15,972 bases of DNA from Cytophagales bacterium (GCA_014379925.1 JACMKY010000050.1:1-15972), one strand, 5' to 3'; counted from the first letter of the stretch, positions 6,099-13,188 are shown. Numbers and translations are program-made. The notes: generated by a model not told the origin, from the letters alone.

Positions 6099-7583
6099 AT
6101 GGGAAGTAGTCCGGTTACCCTGCCCTTTCCTTCGTTGATTCCCGTGGACAAATCCTCGGGGGTGCCCGTTTATCTACAGATTGCCAACGGGCTGATTCAA
6201 CAGATCCGGCGGGGCATTCTCCAACCCGCCGCTAAGCTGCCCGGTACGCGGGCGATGGCCGAGGCCTTGGGGGTGCACCGCAAAACTGCGGTGGCGGCCT
6301 TCGAAGAGTTGCACGCCCAAGGCTGGATCGAGTCACTTCCTTCCAAGGGAACCTTCGTGAGCCGGGTGATGCCCGAAGCAAGTCCCCAGAAGCTGGATCA
6401 ACCGGCTACCACGCAACACCCCGCCCAGACGGGTTTTGCGTTGCGCGGCAATGCGCATACCAGTCAACCTTTGGTACTCTACAATGGGATGTTGGGTTTC
6501 AACGACGGCTTTCCCGACGAGCGGCTGGCACCGATGGAAGAAATCGCCCGCACCTACCGGGCCATCGTCAAACGCAGTTCAGCCCGCGCCTACCTCTCCT
6601 ACGTGGATACCCAGGGCAATCCGCACCTGCGGAGCGAACTGTCGGCTCACCTCAACCTGACGCGGGGATTGCACACCAGTCCCGACAACCTCCTCCTCAC
6701 GCGGGGCAGCCAGATGGGCATCTACCTGACCGCTCAGGTACTGATCGCTCCCGGCGATCGCGTGGTGGTGGGCGACACCAATTACTTTACGGCGGACATG
6801 ACCTTTCGCCACGCGGGAGCAAACCTGGTACGCGTGCCGGTGGATGATTGGGGTCTGAGTGTGAACCACGTGCGGGAGGTGTGCCAGCGGCAGCGCATCC
6901 GGGCGGTGTTTGTCACCTCGCACCACCACCATCCCACCACCGTCACGCTGTGCGCCGAACGCCGCATCCGCTTGCTTTCCCTGGCCGAGGAGTACGGCTT
7001 TGCCATCGTGGAGGACGATTACGACTACGATTTCCACTACAACAGCAGCCCGATCCTGCCCTTGCTGAGCGCCGACACCAAAGGGATGGTGATTTACATC
7101 GGCTCCTTGTCGAAGGCCATCGCGCCGGCCGTTCGGCTGGGCTACGTGGTGGCGCCGCCCAACCTCATCCGCGAGGCGGCCCAACTGCGGCGCATCATCG
7201 ACCGGCAAGGCGACGCGGTGATGGAGCAGGCCATCGCCGAACTGATGCACGAGGGAGCCATCAAGCGGCACCTGAAGAAAGCCCTCAGAACCTACCACCA
7301 GCGGCGCGACTTCTTCTGCGAACGGTTGCGGGAAAAACTAGGAAACGAAATCGACTTCAAAACGCCCGACGGAGGCATGGCCATCTGGGCCAAATTCGAC
7401 CCACGCATCGACCTGGTCAAACTGTCGGAAAAAGCGTTGCAGCAAAAACTCCACCTGTCCAACGGCCTGCGCTACAACCCCGAAGGCCAGCGCCTCAACG
7501 CCACCCGGATGGGCTTCGCTTCCCTCACCCTCCCCGAAATCGAGCAATCGATTGACCGGTTGAAAAAAATAATGATGAATTAG
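6099..7583 (+). CDS. MocR-type transcriptional regulator (GntR HTH fused to PLP aminotransferase-like domain)
   Basis: From ATG 6099 the protein has 494 residues, the normal MocR length. An in-frame extension back to 5814 would run through the divergent GNAT gene and both promoters, so I rejected it. Residues about 20-85 are a GntR winged helix: VPVYLQIANGLIQQIRRGIL, the recognition helix around GVHRKTAVAAFEEL, and the wing GWIESLPSKGTFV. The rest is a type I aminotransferase fold: TRGSQMGIYL, the PLP-contacting VEDDYDYDF segment around 304-312, and the Schiff-base lysine Lys339 in GSLSKAIAP. Such proteins usually sense PLP or an amine ligand and act as regulators without transaminase turnover. 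The divergent GNAT gene is the likely target. The specific subgroup is not identifiable by eye. Confidence 0.93.
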   Translation: MGSSPVTLPFPSLIPVDKSSGVPVYLQIANGLIQQIRRGILQPAAKLPGTRAMAEALGVHRKTAVAAFEELHAQGWIESLPSKGTFVSRVMPEASPQKLDQPATTQHPAQTGFALRGNAHTSQPLVLYNGMLGFNDGFPDERLAPMEEIARTYRAIVKRSSARAYLSYVDTQGNPHLRSELSAHLNLTRGLHTSPDNLLLTRGSQMGIYLTAQVLIAPGDRVVVGDTNYFTADMTFRHAGANLVRVPVDDWGLSVNHVREVCQRQRIRAVFVTSHHHHPTTVTLCAERRIRLLSLAEEYGFAIVEDDYDYDFHYNSSPILPLLSADTKGMVIYIGSLSKAIAPAVRLGYVVAPPNLIREAAQLRRIIDRQGDAVMEQAIAELMHEGAIKRHLKKALRTYHQRRDFFCERLREKLGNEIDFKTPDGGMAIWAKFDPRIDLVKLSEKALQQKLHLSNGLRYNPEGQRLNATRMGFASLTLPEIEQSIDRLKKIMMN

Positions 7584-7620
7584 AAATTGCGAATCGAAAT
7601 TAAAAAGTCAAATCAGAGAA

Positions 7621-7655
7621 CGTAATTCGTAATTCGTAATTCGTAATTCATAATT
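7621..7655. repeat. Heptad tandem repeat CGTAATT (4 exact, 1 variant unit)
   Basis: CGTAATT occurs at 7621, 7628, 7635 and 7642, then CATAATT at 7649-7655. It lies between the converging MocR and rsmA genes and overlaps the rsmA TGA stop (7650-7648). There is no hairpin in this junction, so it is not an obvious terminator. Confidence 0.92.
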
Positions 7656-8427
7656 CATTTCCTTGCAGTTTAGTCAGGTGCACGAAATCGCGCACGGCCA
7701 GTTGCTCGGCGCGTTTGTCGAGCAGCGGATCCTGGCTGATGGCCTCGTTGAGTCCCAACGGCTTGAGGGAGTTGCGGAGGGTTTTGCGGCGGTTGTTGAA
7801 GCCCTGTTTGACGAGGCGGAAGAACAGCTGTTCGTCGCAGTCCAGTTGCGATACCCGGTTGCGGCGCAGCCGGATCACGCCCGACTGCACCCGGGGCGGC
7901 GGCTCGAACACGCCGGGCGGCACGGTGAACGCGTAATCGATGTCGTAGTAGGCTTGCAGGAAAACGCTCAGGATGCCGTAGTCCCGGTTGCCGGGCGGCG
8001 AGGCGATGCGCTGGGCCACTTCTTTTTGCAGCATGCAGACTACCTCCGGAATGCGGTCCTTGTTTTCGAGCACCTTGAACAGAATCTGGGAGGAAATGTT
8101 GTAGGGAAAATTGCCGATGACGGCAAACGGTTCGGCAAACAGCCGATCCAGCACCAGCCGCAGGAAATCCCCCTGGATGATGAAAGCATCCAGGGGGGGG
8201 TATTTTTTGCGCAGATACGCCACCGATTCCGCGTCAATATCGATCAGCCACGTTTGGTAAGCGGTTTGCTGGAGCAGAAAATCGGTCAGCACGCCCATGC
8301 CCGGCCCGATTTCCAGCACTTTGGTATAGCCCTGGTGCAAGGACAACAGGCTCACGATGTCGGCGGCGATGGTGGTATCCCGGAGAAAGTGCTGCCCCAG
8401 GTGCTTCTTCGGTCGGACCTTTTGCAT
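7648..8427 (-). CDS. rsmA: 16S rRNA (adenine(1518)-N(6)/adenine(1519)-N(6))-dimethyltransferase
   Basis: RsmA (KsgA) dimethylates two adjacent adenines in the 3'-end hairpin of 16S rRNA during small-subunit assembly, using SAM. The protein has 259 residues, the usual length. Motifs in order: RPKKHLGQHFL at 5-15, the SAM-binding VLEIGPGMGVLT at 37-48, the acidic strand-2 end LIDID at 61-65, GDF at 86-88, and the catalytic NFPY at 106-109. The C-terminal helical domain has FNNRRKTLRNSL, also typical. ATG 8427-8425 is chosen over TTG 8442 because family members start just before the HLGQ(H/N)FL motif. A C8 run and an 11-bp perfect inverted repeat lie inside the gene (see the separate entry). It converges on the MocR gene. 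Confidence 0.97.
   Translation of the reverse strand: MQKVRPKKHLGQHFLRDTTIAADIVSLLSLHQGYTKVLEIGPGMGVLTDFLLQQTAYQTWLIDIDAESVAYLRKKYPPLDAFIIQGDFLRLVLDRLFAEPFAVIGNFPYNISSQILFKVLENKDRIPEVVCMLQKEVAQRIASPPGNRDYGILSVFLQAYYDIDYAFTVPPGVFEPPPRVQSGVIRLRRNRVSQLDCDEQLFFRLVKQGFNNRRKTLRNSLKPLGLNEAISQDPLLDKRAEQLAVRDFVHLTKLQGNEL
8169..8208 (+). terminator. Intragenic 11-bp hairpin with T-run inside rsmA, antisense to it
   Basis: Perfect arms CCCCCTGGATG (8169-8179) and CATCCAGGGGG (8187-8197) flank a 7-base loop. On the plus strand three more G and then TATTTTTT (8201-8208) follow, which gives an intrinsic-terminator shape for transcripts running antisense to rsmA. On the rsmA coding strand no U-run follows. 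It could be chance within codons for PPLDAFIIQG. Confidence 0.4.
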
Positions 8428-8431
8428 ACGT

Positions 8432-8480
8432 TGAATTATCAATTACCGATTATTTATAGTCAATGGTCGATGGCCCATTA
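8432..8480. repeat. Seven-base periodic tract (7 units) upstream of rsmA
   Basis: The plus strand reads TGAATTA, TCAATTA, CCGATTA, TTTATAG, TCAATGG, TCGATGG and CCCATTA in consecutive 7-base frames. The units are degenerate but clearly related. The tract covers the rsmA leader from five bases upstream of its ATG. Confidence 0.65.
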
Positions 8481-8621
8481 TGAACGGGGTTAAGCAGGCT
8501 GGAGGTTGAGTCAAAGAAGATTCCGTACGCTTTTGGCGGGGAGAGTCACCCCGTGGTGAGCAGCGCGGGCGGGAAGCGACCCCAATGTCACTTCAGGGAC
8601 CGACGCCTGATGTTGTCAACC
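8481..8621. other. Gene-free junction between the divergent rsmA and gcvT genes
   Basis: These 141 bases sit between two heptad tracts. The only structure I see is a 5-bp hairpin CGGGG/CCCCG around 8537-8553 and a GC-rich stretch to about 8610. They lie upstream of the proposed gcvT promoter, so they are not part of that transcript. No gene or known riboswitch is recognised. Confidence 0.4.
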
Positions 8622-8656
8622 CATCATTGTTTATTATTCATTGATAATTGATCATT
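8622..8656. repeat. Seven-base periodic tract (5 units) running into the gcvT -7 box
   Basis: The units are CATCATT, GTTTATT, ATTCATT, GATAATT and GATCATT. They place a TTG at 8627, 8641, 8648 and 8655, phased by multiples of seven, just upstream of TACCTTTG at 8660. Confidence 0.65.
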
Positions 8657-8667
8657 GCCTACCTTTG
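8641..8667 (+). promoter_or_regulatory. Probable gcvT promoter (Bacteroidota type)
   Basis: The -7 box TACCTTTG at 8660-8667 fits TAnnTTTG exactly. A TTG at 8641-8643 lies 16 bases upstream as a possible -33 element, somewhat shorter than the usual spacing. The ATG of gcvT follows 37 bases after the box. Confidence 0.65.
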
Positions 8668-8704
8668 CGCCCGGAAAAATCAACGTCTCTTCTGCTTCCT
8701 TCCA

Positions 8705-9793
8705 ATGGAATTAAAGAAAGTAGCCCTCCACGACTTGCACCATAAGCTAGGTGCGAAGATGGTGCCTTTTGCCGGATTCAACATGCCCGTGCGCTACAGT
8801 TCCGACATTGAAGAGCACCTGGCCGTGCGCAATGGCGTGGGCGTATTCGACGTCTCGCACATGGGTGAATTCATCCTGAAAGGCCCCCAAGCCCTGGACC
8901 TCATCCAGCGCGTCACCTCCAACGACGCCGCCAAGCTCTACGACGGCAAGGTGCAATACGCCTACCTGCCCAACGAACAAGGCGGCGTGGTGGACGATTT
9001 ACTGGTCTACCGGATCAACGCGGAGGAATACATGCTCGTGGTGAACGCTTCCAACATCGAAAAGGACTACCACTGGATTGCCGCGCGGAACCCGGAGGGG
9101 GTGGCGATGCACGATATTTCCGACCAGACTTCCCTTTTTGCCGTGCAAGGCCCCCTGGCAGTTGAGGCATTGCAGCCGCTCACGGCGACGAAACTGGCTG
9201 GCATGGAATACTACACGTTCGTGAAGACTGAATTTGCCGGGGTGAAAGACGTTATTGTTTCGGCCACGGGCTACACGGGCGCGGGCGGCTTCGAAATCTA
9301 CCTGCCTAACGAACACGCCGAAACGGTGTGGAACCGGATTTTCGAAGCCGGGGCCCCCTACCGCATCAAGCCCATCGGACTGGGCGCGCGCGACACGCTG
9401 CGGCTGGAAATGGGGTATCACCTTTACGGCAACGACCTTGACGACACCACCTCGCCCCTGGAAGCCGGGCTGGGCTGGGTGACCAAGTTCACCAAGTCAT
9501 TCACGCACTCCGAACACCACCGAAAGCACAAGGAAACCGGTCTGCAACGCAAGCTGGTCGCTTTTGCCATGGTGGACCGGGGCATTCCGCGCGGCCACTA
9601 CGCAATCCTCAACGAAGCGGGAGAACCCATCGGCGTGGTCACGTCCGGCACGCAGTCGCCCTCATTGGGCAAAGGCATCGGAATGGGCTACGTCAAGGCG
9701 GCCTACACCACGCCCGGCACCGAAATCTTCATCAACATCCGCGACAAGCCCGTCAGAGCCGAAGTAGTGAAACTGCCGTTTTTGAAGGGTTAG
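8705..9793 (+). CDS. gcvT: Glycine cleavage system aminomethyltransferase (T protein)
   Basis: GcvT transfers the methylene group from the aminomethyl-lipoyl arm of H protein to tetrahydrofolate and releases ammonia, as part of the cytosolic glycine cleavage complex. The protein has 362 residues, the family's usual length. Motifs: MVPFAGFNMPVRY at 19-31, FDVSHMGEF at 48-56, GGVVDDLLVYR at 93-103 with the conserved Asp pair 97/98, and GLGARDTLRLEMGYHLYGND in the folate-binding half. The C-terminal barrel has GVVTSGTQSPSLGKGIGMGYV. ATG 8705 follows a TACCTTTG box by 37 bases; the earlier in-frame start at 8648 lies upstream of that box and is rejected. The P and H genes are not in the window, so the system is dispersed. 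A gap of 184 bases follows, without a clear terminator. Confidence 0.97.
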   Translation: MELKKVALHDLHHKLGAKMVPFAGFNMPVRYSSDIEEHLAVRNGVGVFDVSHMGEFILKGPQALDLIQRVTSNDAAKLYDGKVQYAYLPNEQGGVVDDLLVYRINAEEYMLVVNASNIEKDYHWIAARNPEGVAMHDISDQTSLFAVQGPLAVEALQPLTATKLAGMEYYTFVKTEFAGVKDVIVSATGYTGAGGFEIYLPNEHAETVWNRIFEAGAPYRIKPIGLGARDTLRLEMGYHLYGNDLDDTTSPLEAGLGWVTKFTKSFTHSEHHRKHKETGLQRKLVAFAMVDRGIPRGHYAILNEAGEPIGVVTSGTQSPSLGKGIGMGYVKAAYTTPGTEIFINIRDKPVRAEVVKLPFLKG

Positions 9794-9900
9794 AGGAGTT
9801 GGTTTCGAATCCTAATTTTTAACGTAGCTACCTAACCATCCGATAAAAACAAACGAATTGGCACTTCTCCGCAACCTTCAGCCCCACCAACCGGCAACCC

Positions 9901-9977
9901 TACGAAGTAGCGCTGCGAAGGCAGCCCGGTAACTTGCAACCTCTAACTTGCAACCTGCAACCTACCAACCTTCCCCG
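9901..9977. repeat. Composite heptad array with 28-base double-hairpin core, copy 3
   Basis: A GCAACCC unit (9894-9900) leads into the core at 9901-9928, identical to copy 1 on the opposite strand, with arms CTAC-GAA-GTAG (9900-9910) and GCTGC-GAAG-GCAGC (9912-9925). Then come GTAACTT, GCAACCT, CTAACTT, GCAACCT, GCAACCT, ACCAACC and a non-matching seventh unit. The comB ATG at 9978 falls exactly in the seven-base register. Confidence 0.92.
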
Positions 9978-10682
9978 ATGCGAAACATTGACGTTTGTCC
10001 CACGCCTGAGTTGCTGCACCTGTATAACTTACAAAATACCGTAGTTGTCGTGGTGGACATTCTGCGGGCTACCTCCTGCATAACCGTTGCGCTGGCGCAC
10101 GGGGTGGCGCGCCTCATTCCGGTGGCCACGCTGGAGGAATGCCGGAAGTTGCAGGAAGCGGGCTACCTGGCCGCCGCCGAACGCGACGCAAAAAAAGCCG
10201 AAGGGTTCGACCTCGACAATTCGCCCTTCAGTTACATGGATCCGGGGCTGGAGGGCAAAACGATTGCCATCACCACCACCAACGGCACCCTGGCCATTAC
10301 CCAGTCCCGGGAAGCCGTGAAGGTGATCATCGGCTCCTTCCTCAATTTGTCGGCGGTAACCAACCATTTGCTGGAGCAATCCTACGACGTGCTGGTGGTG
10401 TGCGCGGGCTGGAAGGGAAAAGTCAATCTGGAAGATACCTTGTTTGCCGGTGCCGTGGTGGAAGCCCTGCAACACGATTTTTCCATCAACCAGGACACCG
10501 CCCTGATCGCCAAAATCCTCTATCAGGTGGGCAAGAAGGATTTGGTGGCTTTCCTGGCTACTTCTTCGCACGTGGGTCGTCTCCACCGCATGGGCATTCA
10601 CCAGGACGTCAACTTCTGCCTCCAGAAAGACAAGTTCGACGTGATCCCCGTGCTGCGCGGCCACGCCTTAGTAAAGCTGTAG
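9978..10682 (+). CDS. comB: 2-phosphosulfolactate phosphatase family protein (ComB-like)
   Basis: The protein has 234 residues, the normal ComB length. ComB is a Mg-dependent phosphatase that makes sulfolactate from phosphosulfolactate in methanogen coenzyme M synthesis; bacterial homologues are common but their role is less clear. Motifs: VVVVVDILRATSCITVAL (22-39), LDNSPFSY, TITTTNGT-like IAITTTNGTL, VVCAGWKGKVNLEDTLFAGA, and the C-terminal SSHVGRLHRMGIHQDVNFCL with DVIPVLRG. ATG 9978 is chosen because family members begin just before the V-x-x-(T/S)P segment. The start at 9948 would place repeat heptads inside the coding sequence. No other coenzyme M or sulfonate gene is nearby. In Bacteroidota a link to sulfonolipid precursors is conceivable, but that is inference. 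Confidence 0.88.
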   Translation: MRNIDVCPTPELLHLYNLQNTVVVVVDILRATSCITVALAHGVARLIPVATLEECRKLQEAGYLAAAERDAKKAEGFDLDNSPFSYMDPGLEGKTIAITTTNGTLAITQSREAVKVIIGSFLNLSAVTNHLLEQSYDVLVVCAGWKGKVNLEDTLFAGAVVEALQHDFSINQDTALIAKILYQVGKKDLVAFLATSSHVGRLHRMGIHQDVNFCLQKDKFDVIPVLRGHALVKL

Positions 10683-10689
10683 GAAAGGG

Positions 10690-10719
10690 TTGCGGGGACA
10701 GAAAATTTTGGTATCTTGC
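10690..10719 (+). promoter_or_regulatory. Possible promoter for the glycosyltransferase gene
   Basis: TTG at 10690-10692, a 19-base spacer, then TATCTTGC at 10712-10719, close to the TAnnTTTG consensus but one T short. It would give a leader of about 185 bases before the ATG at 10912. Confidence 0.4.
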
Positions 10720-10911
10720 GGTCAATTTTTACTTATCCTTCCCAAACGCGCTCCTACGCTCTGGTTGTCAGGGGCGGAGTGTGGGTCTATGTCGCCGTGA
10801 TCTTTTCAATTAATCCCGAAGTGACCAAGCAAGCGAAGTCCGGAATCCATTGTTTTTCGTACGCCTTACTAATTGGAATGAACACCGTTGGCTTTCGTGT
10901 CACTACTATCC

Positions 10912-11769
10912 ATGCAGCTACCAAACGACTTCCCCTTGAAAAATACCGGTAATAAGGCCCCGCTTTTTTCCATCATCACCGTTGCCTACAACGATGCTGT
11001 TAACCTGGAAAAAACCATTCAGAACGTGCTCAGTCAAACCTGCGGGGATTTTGAATACGTAATCGTGGACGGGGGTTCGAAAGACGGGTCGGTTGACGTG
11101 ATCAAAAAGTACGAGGACCGGATTGATCTTTGGGTCAGTGAAAAGGACAAGGGAATTTGTGACGCCATGAACAAAGGGGTTTTGCTCGCCAAGGGGGAAT
11201 ACATCAACTTCATGAACGCGGGCGACTCGTTTTACGACGCCCGCGTTCTGGACAACGTCCGCGAGGCGCTCCTGGCCGAAAAGGTGGATATTTTATACGG
11301 GAAGGTGATGAAGCAAAGCAGCGAAAAAAGCGAGCTGCACTACGAGAGCGGCGGGGAGATGTCGCCGCAATCTTTCTTCATGTCCATTCCCATCTGTCAC
11401 CAGGCGGCCTTCGCCAAACGGTCCCTGTTTTCGACGCTGGGCTTGTTCGACGAAAAGTTTCCGGTTGCCTTTGATTACGCCTGGTTCGCCCGCTACTACC
11501 ACGCCACCCAGTCCTTCAAAAAGTTCCGGTTCATCGATAAAATCATTGCCAACTACCTGGATGGCGGCAACAGCTTCATCAAGAAAAACCAAACGGATCG
11601 GGAACGGCTGGCCATTGCCAAGAAATATTTCAGCCGCTACTACCTGATGCTGAACTACCTGAAATTTCCGTTGGAGTCGCTCAAGACCCTGGTGCTGCCC
11701 TGGATGGTGAAGCACGAACTCCTGGACCGCTACCGTGAGATCCGGTACAAATCCAAGGTAAAGACCTGA
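10912..11769 (+). CDS. Family 2 glycosyltransferase
   Basis: The protein has 285 residues with a GT-A fold glycosyltransferase domain (transfer of a nucleotide-activated sugar, on the cytosolic face of the membrane or on a lipid-linked acceptor). Motifs: FSIITVAYNDAVNLEKTI (19-36), the nucleotide-binding VDGGSKDGS (52-60), EKDKGICDAMNKG (77-89), and NAGD (102-105) in the place of the metal-binding DxD. This pattern resembles the WcaE-like / PGL-type branch of GT2 involved in surface polysaccharides. There is no transmembrane segment, and a basic C-terminal tail (RYREIRYKSKVKT) may contact the membrane. ATG 10912 is preferred; TTG 10888 would add eight residues. No other polysaccharide gene lies nearby, so it is solitary. 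A hairpin and an intrinsic terminator follow. Confidence 0.92.
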   Translation: MQLPNDFPLKNTGNKAPLFSIITVAYNDAVNLEKTIQNVLSQTCGDFEYVIVDGGSKDGSVDVIKKYEDRIDLWVSEKDKGICDAMNKGVLLAKGEYINFMNAGDSFYDARVLDNVREALLAEKVDILYGKVMKQSSEKSELHYESGGEMSPQSFFMSIPICHQAAFAKRSLFSTLGLFDEKFPVAFDYAWFARYYHATQSFKKFRFIDKIIANYLDGGNSFIKKNQTDRERLAIAKKYFSRYYLMLNYLKFPLESLKTLVLPWMVKHELLDRYREIRYKSKVKT

Positions 11770-11784
11770 CGGCCGAAGGGGAGC

Positions 11785-11815
11785 GCACGTCGAATGTCCC
11801 ATTTCTTCGACGTGC
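11785..11815. repeat. Perfect 10-bp inverted repeat after the glycosyltransferase gene
   Basis: Arms GCACGTCGAA (11785-11794) and TTCGACGTGC (11806-11815) flank an 11-base loop, 15 bases past the stop codon. G4 and C4 lie outside the arms. No T-run follows, so it is either an RNA 3'-end stabiliser or a palindromic site. Confidence 0.75.
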
Positions 11816-11867
11816 CCCCATCGCCTCCTTTCGTTCCCGTCGCCACTCCGGGACCAGCCGCCGCCAA

Positions 11868-11907
11868 CCGGCGTAACGCGGGACTATCCCCGCCGGTCTA
11901 TTTTTTT
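11868..11907 (+). terminator. Intrinsic terminator downstream of the glycosyltransferase gene
   Basis: Arms CCGGCG (11868-11873) and CGCCGG (11891-11896) enclose GGG-ACTAT-CCC with an asymmetric bulge; an alternative pairing is GCGGG/CCCGC. TCTA and seven T (11901-11907) follow. This is the clearest rho-independent terminator in the window. Confidence 0.75.
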
Positions 11908-12069
11908 CGGGTCCCTCGTAAAAGCGTATCCAACCGGTTTTCTTTGCTGAATACTGACTAGTGGTGTAAGACCGTCTTCCCCCGCCGCCTGCGATCCGAA
12001 CGGGCTAGGTTGCGGCACTGATCCCAACTCGCCGGTGCCTCGGAACCGGTGAAGATTTCCCTTCCAACC
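11908..12069 (+). other. hisB leader region
   Basis: These 162 bases hold the presumed hisB promoter, which I cannot place with confidence (TTTTCTTTG near 11938 is a weak -7 candidate). A short hairpin lies 18 bases before the ATG: arms CGCCGGT (12030-12036) and ACCGGTG (12045-12051), one G-T pair. No histidine-rich leader peptide is visible, so classical attenuation is not supported. Confidence 0.4.
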
Positions 12070-13188
12070 ATGAAAAAAGTGCTCTTTATCGACCGCGACG
12101 GTACCGTCATTGCGGAGCCGAAGCCGGATTGCCAGGTGGATTCGTTCGAAAAGCTGGTATTCATGCCCCGGGCCCTTTCCAACCTCCGCAAGATTGCTGA
12201 GGAGTTGGATTACGAGCTGGTGATGGTGACCAACCAGGACGGCCTGGGAACCACTTCGTTTCCCGAGGAAGCCTTCTGGCCGGTTCACCGGCGGATGATC
12301 CTGACCCTGGCCGGGGAGAACGTGCATTTCGCCCACGTCCACATCGACCGCAGCTTCGAACACGAAGACGCCCCGACCCGCAAGCCGCGCACGGGCATGT
12401 TGACCGACTACTTCAACGGGACGTACGACCTGGCGAACTCATTCGTCATCGGCGACCGCCTCACGGACGCCCAGCTGGCTCTCAACCTGGGCGCGAAGGC
12501 GATCCTGCTGGCCGACCCCGCGCCGCCCTTGCCCAGCCAACTGGCCGACACGGTGTCGCTGCGCACGGCGGACTGGGACGAGGTGTACCAGTTCCTGCGC
12601 CTGCCCGCCCGCCGGGCGGAAGTACACCGCCTCACCAACGAAACCCAGATCCACGTGTTGCTGGACCTGGACGGGACGGGCAAGTCCGACGTCCGTACGG
12701 GGCTGGGCTTTTTCGACCATATGCTCGATCAGTTGGCCAAGCATTCGGGCAGCGACCTGACCCTCCGCGTACGGGGCGACCTGCACATCGACGAGCACCA
12801 CACCATCGAAGACACGGCCCTGGCCCTGGGCGAAGCCTACCAAAAAGCCTTGGGCGACAAGCGGGGCATCGGCCGCTACGGGTTTCTGCTGCCGATGGAC
12901 GACGCGCTGGCCCAAGCCGCAATCGACTTTTCGGGACGGAACTGGCTGGTATGGGAAACGGAATTCAAGCGGGAAAAAATCGGGGAAATGCCCACGGAGA
13001 TGTTTTACCACTTTTTCAAATCGTTTACCGACGCGGCCAAGTGCAACCTGAACGTGAAAGCAGAGGGGCAAAACGAGCACCACAAGATCGAAGCCATCTT
13101 CAAGGCCGTTGCCAAATCCATCCGGATGGCGGTGGCGCGCGACACCGGACACCTCCAGAACTTGCCCACCACCAAGGGGGTTTTGTGA
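12070..13188 (+). CDS. hisB: Bifunctional histidinol-phosphatase / imidazoleglycerol-phosphate dehydratase
   Basis: HisB carries out two steps of cytosolic histidine synthesis: dehydration of imidazoleglycerol phosphate (step 6) and dephosphorylation of histidinol phosphate (step 8). The protein has 372 residues. The N-terminal HAD phosphatase has the nucleophile motif DRDGT (Asp8, Asp10), VTNQDG near 55 and GDRLTDAQLALNLGAK. The cysteines of the zinc loop known from E. coli HisB are missing; the matching region reads HIDRSFEHEDAPTRKP. The C-terminal dehydratase starts near residue 185, with FFDHMLDQLAKHSG (His217), the metal-binding HHTIE (His243, His244, Glu247) and HHKIE (His337, His338, Glu341). 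ATG 12070 is chosen over GTG 12049, which falls in the leader hairpin. No other his gene is in the window, so hisB is detached from the usual operon. Confidence 0.96.
   Translation: MKKVLFIDRDGTVIAEPKPDCQVDSFEKLVFMPRALSNLRKIAEELDYELVMVTNQDGLGTTSFPEEAFWPVHRRMILTLAGENVHFAHVHIDRSFEHEDAPTRKPRTGMLTDYFNGTYDLANSFVIGDRLTDAQLALNLGAKAILLADPAPPLPSQLADTVSLRTADWDEVYQFLRLPARRAEVHRLTNETQIHVLLDLDGTGKSDVRTGLGFFDHMLDQLAKHSGSDLTLRVRGDLHIDEHHTIEDTALALGEAYQKALGDKRGIGRYGFLLPMDDALAQAAIDFSGRNWLVWETEFKREKIGEMPTEMFYHFFKSFTDAAKCNLNVKAEGQNEHHKIEAIFKAVAKSIRMAVARDTGHLQNLPTTKGVL

Noticed and set aside
8481..8704. Glycine riboswitch upstream of gcvT
   Set aside because: The GC-rich hairpin region lacks the conserved glycine-aptamer segments and lies upstream of the TACCTTTG promoter, outside the expected transcript.
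10716..10952. Plus-strand 78-codon open frame before the glycosyltransferase
   Set aside because: It runs out of frame into the glycosyltransferase gene and shows no motif; the region is better read as promoter and leader.
11908..12069. Histidine attenuator ahead of hisB
   Set aside because: No short leader ORF with clustered histidine codons and no alternative terminator with a T-run just before hisB.
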